This document shows, piece by piece, positions 51,567 through 58,629 of a stretch of 64,000 bases of DNA. The notes below the pieces were generated by a model that searched no databases, was not told the DNA's origin, and saw nothing but the letters and a program-made list of their open reading frames with translations. Positions within the stretch are counted from its first letter, which is position 1. Each line of letters begins with the position of its first letter. The stretch spans positions 1 through 64,000 of the forward strand of contig DGRX01000027.1 of assembly GCA_002391235.1 (NCBI GenBank), written 5' to 3'. The DNA comes from Treponema sp. UBA4377. Lineage in GTDB: Bacteria; Spirochaetota; Spirochaetia; Treponematales; Treponemataceae. Both the position numbers and the translations under genes were made by a program.

Positions 51567-53564
51567 ATGGTAATTGTATTAAAGAGCGGAATTTCCGCGG
51601 AAGAGAAAAAGGCGCTTGCGAAATTTTTGGGAAGCCAAAATTTCAAGACCAACGAAATCGCCGGCGAAGAAAAAACGATCATCGCCGCCGTGGGCCGCCT
51701 TAAAATGGATCCGCGCGAGGTCGAGGTTTTGCCCGGCGTTGAGCGCGTGATTCCCATTTCAAAGCCATACAAAATGGCAAGCCGCGAATTCAAGCCCCAA
51801 AATTCCGTCGTCGAAATTCCTTCGCCCAGCGGCCAATTGATCCGCGTCGGCGGCCAACGGATTGTCGCTATGGCCGGCCCCTGCGCGGTCGAAAGCCGCG
51901 AGCAAATGATGGCGGTGGCCAAGCGCGTCGCCGAAAGCGGAGCGACGATTCTCCGCGGCGGCGCCTACAAGCCGCGCACTTCTCCATATTCCTTCCAAGG
52001 CTTGGGAGAGGAGGGCTGCAAGATTCTAAAGGAGGCCGGCGACAAGTATGGCCTTCCTGTAGTGACTGAATGCGTGGCCGCCGAATACATTCCCGCAATG
52101 CAAAAGGCCGGAATCGATTGCTACCAAGTTGGCGCGCGCAACATGCAAAACTTTGAGATGCTAAAACGCCTTGGAAAAATAAACAAGCCGGTGATCTTAA
52201 AGCGAGGACTAAGCGCCACGATAGAAGAATGGCTTATGAGCGCCGAATACCTTTTGTCAAGCGGCTGCGAGAACGTAATCCTTTGCGAGCGCGGAATCCG
52301 AACCTACGAACGCGCCACCCGCAACACTTTGGACCTTAGCGCCGTTCCGATTTTAAGAAGCTTGACCCATCTTCCGATAATCGTTGACCCCAGCCACGCG
52401 CTCGGCATCCGCGACAAGGTAAGCCCGATGGCCTTTGCCTCAATCGCGGCCGGCGCTGACGGAATCATCGTCGAAGTGCATTGCAATCCTGACAAGGCTT
52501 TGAGCGACGGCCCGCAGTCCCTTTACCCGGAACAGTTTGACAAGCTTATGCGCGACATCGACGCCTTGGCTCCGATTGTAGGAAGGGAAGTGGCCCACTT
52601 GCGCCGCGACGAGGCACCGGTAAAAATTTCAAGCGGCAAAAAATCCGCCGCAAGCAAAAAAGCGGCGCGGCAAAAATTGGCAGTCGCCTTTTGCGGAAAG
52701 CGGGGCGCCTACGCAGAGCAGGCGATTACCCGCCACTTTGACGACGAGGCCGAGGCGCTTCCCGTCGATTCATTCCGCGAGATTTTCCAAAGCGTTTTGG
52801 ACGGCCGCGCAGACTACGGCATGGTTCCGATTGAAAATTCTTTGGCCGGAAGCGTTTACGAAAACTACGACAACCTTGCGGGCTTTGAGGACATAAGCAT
52901 TGTCTCTAGCGTCACGTTAAGGATACAGCACGCGCTTTTGGGCGTGAAGGGCGCGGCCCTTTCAGACATTAAATCGGTTTACTCGCATCCGCAAGGCCTT
53001 GCCCAGTGCTCCAAGTTTTTGGCCGCCCACACGGACTGGAACAAAATCGATTCCGTTTCCACCGCCACGGCCGCAAAAATTGTTTCCGAAAAAAACTCAA
53101 AGTCCAACGCCGCGATAGCCAGCGCCGTAAACGCAAAATACTACAAGCTTTCTGTAATCGAAGAGTCGATAGAAGACGACCCAAAAAACTACACGCGCTT
53201 TTTTGTAATCGCGGCCAACCATTTTGTCGCGCGCAAAAAGGGCGACAAGGCGGCCTCGCTTGCCTTTAGGGCGCAAAAGTCGGCCGGCGTAAAGCCCAAC
53301 GCGGTTTCGTTCATGTTCAGTACAAAGAACGAGCCGGGAAGCCTTTACAGATGCCTTGGCGTTTTTGACAAGAACAAGTTGAACCTTACGCGCTTGGAGT
53401 CGCGCCCGGTTCACGGAGAGACTTGGAAGTACAACTTTTACGCGGACGCGGAGCTTAGCCCCGACGAGCGCAATGTTGACTATGTGAGCGACGTTTTGGC
53501 CGCCCTTGCAAAGGAAGCGCAAGACGTCCGCTTGCTTGGCGTATATAATGCCGAGACAAGATAA
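51567..53564 (+). CDS. Fused DAHP synthase (type I-beta) and prephenate dehydratase
   Basis: 665 residues. A ferredoxin-like regulatory domain (1-~72); DAHP synthase (about 80-345: MAGPCAVESREQ, RGGAYKPRTSPYSFQG, ILKRGLSATIEEW, VDPSHALG); a Lys/Ala/Ser linker (352-373); prephenate dehydratase (374-~555: CGKRGAYAEQA, VPIENSLAGSV, SHPQGLAQC, NYTRFFVI with the catalytic Thr-Arg-Phe); and a C-terminal ACT domain with LTRLESRP that binds phenylalanine in PheA. No chorismate mutase domain is visible. It unites the first step of the aromatic pathway with the phenylalanine branch, so phenylalanine could inhibit both. Confidence 0.92.
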   Translation: MVIVLKSGISAEEKKALAKFLGSQNFKTNEIAGEEKTIIAAVGRLKMDPREVEVLPGVERVIPISKPYKMASREFKPQNSVVEIPSPSGQLIRVGGQRIVAMAGPCAVESREQMMAVAKRVAESGATILRGGAYKPRTSPYSFQGLGEEGCKILKEAGDKYGLPVVTECVAAEYIPAMQKAGIDCYQVGARNMQNFEMLKRLGKINKPVILKRGLSATIEEWLMSAEYLLSSGCENVILCERGIRTYERATRNTLDLSAVPILRSLTHLPIIVDPSHALGIRDKVSPMAFASIAAGADGIIVEVHCNPDKALSDGPQSLYPEQFDKLMRDIDALAPIVGREVAHLRRDEAPVKISSGKKSAASKKAARQKLAVAFCGKRGAYAEQAITRHFDDEAEALPVDSFREIFQSVLDGRADYGMVPIENSLAGSVYENYDNLAGFEDISIVSSVTLRIQHALLGVKGAALSDIKSVYSHPQGLAQCSKFLAAHTDWNKIDSVSTATAAKIVSEKNSKSNAAIASAVNAKYYKLSVIEESIEDDPKNYTRFFVIAANHFVARKKGDKAASLAFRAQKSAGVKPNAVSFMFSTKNEPGSLYRCLGVFDKNKLNLTRLESRPVHGETWKYNFYADAELSPDERNVDYVSDVLAALAKEAQDVRLLGVYNAETR

Positions 53565-53582
53565 TTATTGGAGGTTTAGGAT

Positions 53583-54071
53583 ATGCAAAAATTCGTTCTT
53601 TCTGTTTTGGTAGAAAACCACGCGGGCGTTCTTAGCCGCGTTTCTGGCTTGTTCAGCCGCCGCGGGTACAACATCGACAGCCTTACCGTTTGCGAAACAA
53701 GCGACAAGGCGATTTCGCGCATGACGATTGTAGTTATGGGCGACGAGCGCATCCTTGACCAAATCGAAAAGCAGCTTTCAAAATTGGTCGAAGTAATCTC
53801 TATCGAGCGCTGCGACTCGGACACTTGCCAGCGCGAGACAGCCCTTATCAAAGTCAAGGCCGACGGAAGCAAGCGCGAGACAATCGTAAGCACTTGCGAA
53901 ATCTTCCGCGCCCACATCGTTGACGTAGGAGCCGAAAGCGTCATCGTCGAAGCCTCCGGAAGCGAGACAAAAATCGACAGCCTTATCCGATTGCTTGAGC
54001 CATTCGGCATCTTGGAATACGCCAAGACCGGCCTCATTGCAATGGCCAGAGGCGGGGCCGTGCTGAAATAA
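53583..54071 (+). CDS. ilvN: Acetolactate synthase small subunit
   Basis: 162 residues: ACT domain (4-78, VLVENHAGVLSRVSGLFSRR and GYNIDSLTV) plus a C-terminal ferredoxin-like domain (about 85-160). The regulatory subunit confers valine sensitivity on the IlvB/IlvI catalytic subunit, which is not in this window. GGAGG precedes the ATG, 18 nt after the previous stop. Confidence 0.95.
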   Translation: MQKFVLSVLVENHAGVLSRVSGLFSRRGYNIDSLTVCETSDKAISRMTIVVMGDERILDQIEKQLSKLVEVISIERCDSDTCQRETALIKVKADGSKRETIVSTCEIFRAHIVDVGAESVIVEASGSETKIDSLIRLLEPFGILEYAKTGLIAMARGGAVLK

Positions 54072-54087
54072 AATTTGCAAAAGGCTC

Positions 54088-54116
54088 TTGACGCTCGCCG
54101 CGATTTTTGCTAATAT
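54088..54116 (+). promoter_or_regulatory. Promoter of tRNA-Leu
   Basis: TTGACG (54088-54093), 17-bp spacer, TAATAT (54111-54116); the tRNA starts 12 nt later. Confidence 0.7.
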
Positions 54117-54127
54117 AATTAAACCAT

Positions 54128-54210
54128 GCCGGAGTGATGGAATGGTAGACATGACAGACTCAAAATCTGTTGCGGGCGACTGCGTAAGAGTTCAAGTCTC
54201 TTCTCCGGTA
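54128..54210 (+). tRNA. tRNA-Leu (anticodon CAA)
   Basis: 83 nt, class II. Acceptor GCCGGAG (54128-54134) pairs with CTCCGGT (54203-54209) with one G-T wobble; discriminator A. Anticodon arm ACAGA-CTCAAAA-TCTGT gives anticodon CAA (codon UUG). A long variable arm (around TGCGGGCGACTGCG) and T arm AAGAG-TTCAAGT-CTCTT complete a leucine tRNA. The CCA end is not encoded. Confidence 0.92.
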
Positions 54211-54211
54211 T

Positions 54212-54247
54212 AAAAAAATCCTTGGCCAAAAGCCAAGGATTTTTTTT
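54212..54247 (+). terminator. Intrinsic terminator after tRNA-Leu
   Basis: Stem ATCCTTGGC / GCCAAGGAT, loop CAAAA, flanked by an A-run and an eight-T run. Works in either direction, so it could also end the convergent lipoprotein transcript. Confidence 0.92.
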
Positions 54248-54272
54248 ATGCCCCGCGGGGGTAAAGGTGGAA

Positions 54273-54800
54273 CTACATACCTGTGTATATTTCAAGTTTT
54301 GTATTGTTGCCAAAAACTATAACACAGCGCTGGTTTGCGTTCATTGTATTGCTTGTGTTCCATGTGTCGTTCAAGGCGATTGATATGGAACCGTTATTTT
54401 CCATCCATGCAATTGCTCCGTATGCTCCGAGTTCCAATTGAGTGCTTGTTATGGTTTGGTTAACATTACGAGTTCCTTGGTATGTTAAATTATTTCCCGA
54501 GTACACAATAATTTTGATTATTGTTATTGAGCCTGGATTTGACAAAGAAAATTTAGTTCCATCGCCCCACGGATTCCCATTGTACGAACTTTTATCTTCG
54601 GTCGTGAATTCATATGGCCTTTCGTTTTTAAACCAACCAGTCGTTCTTGTCCAACTAGCGCTTGTGTCCGTGACGCCGCTCAAATCGGGCCCGCCCGAAG
54701 AAGAATTGCCTGACGAGCCGGAAGAACCCGCTGAATTGCTGCAGCCAACGAACGCGGCAAAGGCCGCCAAAGATAATAAAACCAAAAGTGTCTTTTTCAT
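54273..54800 (-). CDS. Lipoprotein of unknown function behind a (TA)n promoter
   Basis: 175 residues from ATG 54800 (AAGGAG 6 nt upstream). Lipoprotein signal peptide ends FVGC, then a Ser/Gly/Asn-rich linker (about 22-40) that would hold the domain away from the membrane. The rest is beta-rich with aromatic residues (SWTRTTGWFKNERPYEF, GAIAWMENNGSISIAL). It has a single encoded cysteine for lipidation plus one later (QRCVIVFG). Probably surface or periplasmic. An in-frame TTG at 54860 would read through the TA tract (IYIYIYI) and lies in the promoter, so it is rejected as a start. Confidence 0.75.
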   Translation of the reverse strand: MKKTLLVLLSLAAFAAFVGCSNSAGSSGSSGNSSSGGPDLSGVTDTSASWTRTTGWFKNERPYEFTTEDKSSYNGNPWGDGTKFSLSNPGSITIIKIIVYSGNNLTYQGTRNVNQTITSTQLELGAYGAIAWMENNGSISIALNDTWNTSNTMNANQRCVIVFGNNTKLEIYTGM

Positions 54801-54831
54801 GACAAACTCCTTAGTGATTAAATTATCTTCG

Positions 54832-54860
54832 ATTATATATATATATATATATATTGTCAA
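54832..54860 (-). promoter_or_regulatory. Lipoprotein promoter with TA-repeat spacer (probable phase-variable switch)
   Basis: Minus strand: TTGACA (54855-54860) and TATAAT (54832-54837), both perfect consensus, separated by exactly 17 bp made only of alternating T and A. The alternating run covers 54834-54854 (21 nt). A two-base gain or loss by slippage would shift the spacer to 19 or 15 bp, changing promoter strength. Confidence 0.85.
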
Positions 54861-54902
54861 CTTTGCCGCCCGCCTTTTGGTCTTTCAATTAGTTCCGCTT
54901 TA

Positions 54903-54931
54903 TAGACATTTCCCGCTTGCTGTGTTATAAT
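54903..54931 (+). promoter_or_regulatory. Promoter of pyrG, close to the start codon
   Basis: TAGACA (54903-54908), 17-bp spacer, TATAAT (54926-54931), then 8 nt to ATG 54940. No Shine-Dalgarno site: predicted leaderless. It is divergent from the (TA)n promoter, about 40 bp apart. Confidence 0.65.
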
Positions 54932-54939
54932 CATTTGAT

Positions 54940-56538
54940 ATGAGTAAATACATTCTGGTAACTAGCGGAGTTTGTTCAAGCCTTGGAAAGGGAGTCGCGT
55001 CTTCCACAATCGGAAGCCTTTTGGAGTGCCACGGCCTCAAAGTCGCGATGATAAAATGCGACCCTTACGTAAACGTTGACGCGGGAAACATCAGCCCCTA
55101 CCAGCACGGAGAGGTTTACGTGACCGAAGACGGAGCGGAAACCGACTTGGACCTTGGAAATTTTTCCCGCTTTACCAGCGTGAACCTTACCAGCGACAAC
55201 TGCATCACAATGGGAAAGGTCTACGAGCAAGTCATAAAGAACGAGCGCGCGGGCCGCTACAACGGACGCACGGTTCAAGTCATTCCCCACATCACGGACG
55301 AAATCAAGCGCCGCATTTTAAATGTCGGAGCGCAAAGCGGAGCGGACGTAGTTATAGTAGAGATTGGCGGAACGGTAGGCGACATCGAATCGATTCCTTA
55401 CCTGGAAACCGCCCGCCAGCTTGTCCACGAGCTTGGAAAGGGAAACTCAATCGCGATTCACTTGGCCCTTGTTCCGGTAATCACAGGCGGCGAGCTTAAG
55501 TCAAAGCCCGTGCAGCATTCGGTAAAGCAATTGCAGGAAGCCGGAATCCAGCCCGACGTTCTTTTGTGCCGCTGCGAAGTTCCGATTGACAAGTCGCTAA
55601 AGAAAAAGCTTGCCTTGTTCTGCAACGTTTCCGAAAGCGCTGTCTTTACAAGCGCCGACGTAGAAAAATCGATTTACGAGCTTCCGGTCCTCTTCCACAA
55701 GCAGGGCTTGGACGCTGAGATTCTTAAAAAGCTAAAGCTCACGGACTTAAAGTGCAACATAAAGCCTTGGACCCAGTTCCTCGCAAAACTCAATTCCCCG
55801 GAAAAGAAAGTCACGATCGGCCTTATCGGAAAGCGCGACTACCTTGACGACTGCATCAAGAGCGTAAAGGAATCGCTTTTCCACGCCGCGGTCACTTCGT
55901 GCAACGCCGAGCTTGAGATAAAGAAAATCGACGCCGAAGGCTTGGAGCGAAGCCGCGACGCAAAGACTGCCCTTAACGGAGTTGACGGAATCGTGATTCC
56001 CGGCAACATGGGAAACCGCGGCTTTTTGGGCCTCTTGGCCGCCGTCCGCTACGCGCGCGAAAACAAAATCCCTTATCTTGGAATAGACTTGGGAATGCAG
56101 CTTATGGCCATCGAGGCGGGCAGGAACCTTGCCAAGTGGGAGGACGCGGATTCCACCGAGTTCATCCAAAACACGACGCACCCGATTGTAAGCCTCCCCG
56201 AAGAGCAGGCCGGCCTTTCCGCTTCCGGCCTTATGAAGCTTGGCGCCAGCGAAGTAAAAATCGTAAAGGGCTCAAAGCTCAATTCCATCTATAAAAAAAC
56301 GGCCGTCCTTGAGCGCCACCGCAACAAGCATTCTGTTGACCGCCGCTACAAGGAAACGCTGGAAGGCTTTGGGCTTGCGGTTACGGCCACAAGCGCCGCC
56401 GACGGCCAAATCGAAGCCTTTGAGTGGGCCGACCATCCTTGGGGCATCGGCGTTCAGTTCCACCCGGAATTCGTTTCCAGGCCGGTAAAGCCGCATCCGC
56501 TTTTTACCGCCTTCATTCAAGCGGCGCTAGAGAAATAG
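54940..56538 (+). CDS. pyrG: CTP synthase lacking the glutaminase cysteine
   Basis: 532 residues. The synthetase domain (1-~265) is intact: GVCSSLGKGVASS, QHGEVYVTEDGAETDLDLG, EIGGTVGDIES. The amidotransferase half (from ~290) is altered: the usual PGGFG oxyanion loop reads PGNMG, and the nucleophile motif GICLGMQ reads GIDLGMQ, with Asp383 in place of Cys. The later QFHPEF (His-Pro-Glu) remains. It makes CTP from UTP with ATP; without the cysteine, glutamine could not be hydrolysed in the usual way, so ammonia is the likely nitrogen source. No frameshift is visible. Confidence 0.92.
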   Translation: MSKYILVTSGVCSSLGKGVASSTIGSLLECHGLKVAMIKCDPYVNVDAGNISPYQHGEVYVTEDGAETDLDLGNFSRFTSVNLTSDNCITMGKVYEQVIKNERAGRYNGRTVQVIPHITDEIKRRILNVGAQSGADVVIVEIGGTVGDIESIPYLETARQLVHELGKGNSIAIHLALVPVITGGELKSKPVQHSVKQLQEAGIQPDVLLCRCEVPIDKSLKKKLALFCNVSESAVFTSADVEKSIYELPVLFHKQGLDAEILKKLKLTDLKCNIKPWTQFLAKLNSPEKKVTIGLIGKRDYLDDCIKSVKESLFHAAVTSCNAELEIKKIDAEGLERSRDAKTALNGVDGIVIPGNMGNRGFLGLLAAVRYARENKIPYLGIDLGMQLMAIEAGRNLAKWEDADSTEFIQNTTHPIVSLPEEQAGLSASGLMKLGASEVKIVKGSKLNSIYKKTAVLERHRNKHSVDRRYKETLEGFGLAVTATSAADGQIEAFEWADHPWGIGVQFHPEFVSRPVKPHPLFTAFIQAALEK

Positions 56539-56562
56539 GGCTTTTTTGCCGATAATTTAATA

Positions 56563-57123
56563 ATGAACTTTTTTTGTCCGCGCATGATTCCGACAATTCT
56601 CGCTTTAGGCTTTGCCGCAGTCTCTTGCAGCGTCAACTACAACAACGTTTACGAGACGGAGGACACCGTTCCCGAGTTGATGCTTGACGAGGCCGTCTTT
56701 AAGCGCGTAAAGGACAGCAAGGCCGTCTCCGAGATTCAAAGCAAACGCTTGGAGGAATTCAAGGACGGCGGAACGGTTTTGGCCCAGGACATTCAGTTTG
56801 AAAGCAAGAACGAGGACGGCGGCGTCAACTCCTTTGGCTCGGCCGGCCTTATGAAAGCCGACACCAAAAATGAAGTCTACGAATTTTACAACGGAATCCA
56901 TATCGAGGCTCCCGACCGGGGCTTTGTAATCTACGGCGACAGCTTGCGTTGGAACGGAAAGACCGAGCAGCTTACCGGCGAAAAGACAAAGCCCGTCACA
57001 ATCAAGAAAAACGGCGTCACCTTAAGCGGAAGCGGCTTTTCGGCCAGCGCGGTAAGCGAATCCTTTAGCTTTTCGTCCAACGTCGGCGGCGTTTACGTTG
57101 ACCAAGAAGAGGGCGAGCGATGA
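56563..57123 (+). CDS. lptC: LptC-like lipopolysaccharide export periplasmic protein
   Basis: 186 residues with a short hydrophobic N-terminus (about 8-22, possibly a lipobox VSC) and a beta-jellyroll typical of LptC (IQFESKNEDGGVNSFGSA, HIEAPDRGFVIYGDSLRW). LptC links the inner-membrane ABC transporter to LptA. Coupled to lptA by a 4-nt overlap. It lies 24 nt after pyrG; GATAAT 9 nt before the ATG could be a second, leaderless start. Confidence 0.78.
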   Translation: MNFFCPRMIPTILALGFAAVSCSVNYNNVYETEDTVPELMLDEAVFKRVKDSKAVSEIQSKRLEEFKDGGTVLAQDIQFESKNEDGGVNSFGSAGLMKADTKNEVYEFYNGIHIEAPDRGFVIYGDSLRWNGKTEQLTGEKTKPVTIKKNGVTLSGSGFSASAVSESFSFSSNVGGVYVDQEEGER

Positions 57124-57827
57124 GGCCGCGCGCTTTTTGGCTTGCAAGCGTTTCCCGGTTTTTGTTGGCCGTCTTCGCCGCTTTTTTCGCGCTTCCTTTG
57201 GCTGCCGAGGAAATCACCTTTAGGGCCGACACGATGAGCGGCCGCGCGGGTTCCAAGGAAGACATGACCCGCCTTGCCGGAAACGCCCAAGTCTTTACGG
57301 AATCGATAGAAATTCGCGCCGATTCGATCGAGCTTAGCGGAAAGGAATTCCGCTACGTCTCGGCGGCGGGAAACATCAAGGGCTCCTACAAGGACTCCAA
57401 CTTGGAATTTGAGTGCCAGGAGCTTAACTACGACCGCGAGTCAAAAGTCGTGACTCTTTCCGGCGACGCCAAGATAATCGACAAGGACAACGAAGTCACC
57501 GCCGCCGCCCAAATGATTGAGTACAATTCCAACAGCGACATAGCCGTTTTGCAAATAGAAGTGAAGCTTGAGCAAAAGAAGAACGTTTGCTCGTCGGCCT
57601 ACGCGGTCTACCGCAAAAAGGAGCAGATGCTTGAGCTTAACGGAAGCGCCAAGGTTGTCCAGGACGACGACTCCTTTGCCGCCCAGTCGATAACGTTCAA
57701 CATGGACACTGAGGAAATCACGATGGACGGAAACGTCCGCGGCTCCGTCACAGACGACGGAACAAAGGCTCCTAAGAAAGAGGAAAAAGAAGAAGCCAAA
57801 GAGGGCGGGGAGGAAAAAAATGAGTGA
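57120..57827 (+). CDS. lptA: LptA/OstA-like periplasmic bridge protein
   Basis: 235 residues with a signal peptide (about 1-29, ALPLAAEE) and the OstA repeat region (ITFRADTMSGRAGSKEDM, LAGNAQVFTESIEIRADSI, LSGDAKIIDKDNEVTA). The C-terminal ~25 residues are Lys/Glu-rich and likely disordered. LptA polymers carry lipopolysaccharide-like lipids across the periplasm. Overlaps lptB by 8 nt. Confidence 0.85.
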   Translation: MRPRAFWLASVSRFLLAVFAAFFALPLAAEEITFRADTMSGRAGSKEDMTRLAGNAQVFTESIEIRADSIELSGKEFRYVSAAGNIKGSYKDSNLEFECQELNYDRESKVVTLSGDAKIIDKDNEVTAAAQMIEYNSNSDIAVLQIEVKLEQKKNVCSSAYAVYRKKEQMLELNGSAKVVQDDDSFAAQSITFNMDTEEITMDGNVRGSVTDDGTKAPKKEEKEEAKEGGEEKNE

Positions 57828-58551
57828 CCATACATTGAGAGTCTCCAGCCTTTACAAGTCCTTTGGAAGGAAGCAGGTCGTAAAAGGAATAGACTTTTCG
57901 GTCAAAACAGGCGAGGTTTTGGGGCTTTTGGGGCCCAATGGAGCCGGAAAAACAACTTCTTTCTATATGATAGTCGGCTTTTATCAGCCCACAAGCGGCG
58001 AAATCTTCCTTGACGAGGAGCGAATCACGACCCTGCAAATGTACAAGCGGGCGCAAATGGGCATTTCCTACCTTCCGCAAGAGCCTTCGGTCTTTAGAAA
58101 GCTGACTGTGGAAGACAACATTTGGGCCATTTTGGAAACCCGGCAGGACTTGGACAAAAAGCAAAAAAAGGCGCTTTTGGAGGAGCTTTTGGAGGAATTT
58201 GTCATCACCAGAATCCGCCGCCAGTACGCCTACACCCTTAGCGGAGGCGAGCGCCGCCGCACCGAAATCGCGCGCTCCTTGGCCATCGCGCCCAAATTCC
58301 TGCTTTTGGACGAGCCTTTCGCCGGAATCGACCCGATCGCCGTAAGCGACCTTAAAAAAATGATTCAAATCCTAAAAAAACGCGGCATCGGCATCTTGAT
58401 CACCGACCACAACGTCCGCGACACGCTGGAAATCACCGACCGCGCGATAATCATCAACAACGGCGAAATCATCGCCCAGGGCCAGCGCGACGAAATTCTC
58501 CAAAACGAGCAGGCCCGCAAAGTCTACCTTGGTTCCGACTTCTCTATGTAA
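57820..58551 (+). CDS. lptB: Lipopolysaccharide export ATP-binding protein
   Basis: 243 residues. Walker A GPNGAGKTT, Q-loop YLPQEPSVFRKL, signature LSGGERRRTEIARSL, Walker B LLLDEPFAGIDP, H-loop TDHNVRDT, all as in LptB. It powers LptFG; those permease genes are not in the window. With lptC and lptA it makes a complete LptCAB set. Confidence 0.93.
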   Translation: MSDHTLRVSSLYKSFGRKQVVKGIDFSVKTGEVLGLLGPNGAGKTTSFYMIVGFYQPTSGEIFLDEERITTLQMYKRAQMGISYLPQEPSVFRKLTVEDNIWAILETRQDLDKKQKKALLEELLEEFVITRIRRQYAYTLSGGERRRTEIARSLAIAPKFLLLDEPFAGIDPIAVSDLKKMIQILKKRGIGILITDHNVRDTLEITDRAIIINNGEIIAQGQRDEILQNEQARKVYLGSDFSM

Positions 58552-58559
58552 AATTTTGC

Positions 58560-58588
58560 TTGACAAAATTTCGCGCCTCTGTTACTAT
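58560..58588 (+). promoter_or_regulatory. Sigma-70 promoter of rny
   Basis: TTGACA (58560-58565), 17-bp spacer, TACTAT (58583-58588). The leader to ATG 58630 is about 35 nt with TAGGAG. Confidence 0.75.
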
Positions 58589-58629
58589 GTATAGAATAGA
58601 ATTACTATAAGCAAAAATAGGAGAAAAAC

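Noticed and set aside
54128..54247. tRNA-Leu as an integration site for a mobile element
   Set aside because: The tRNA 3' end is not duplicated downstream and no integrase is present; the neighbouring lipoprotein gene shows no other sign of an island.
54801..54860. N-terminal extension of the lipoprotein reading through the TA tract (IYIYIYI)
   Set aside because: It would start at a TTG inside the -35 box, whereas ATG 54800 has a good AAGGAG site and begins a proper lipoprotein signal peptide.
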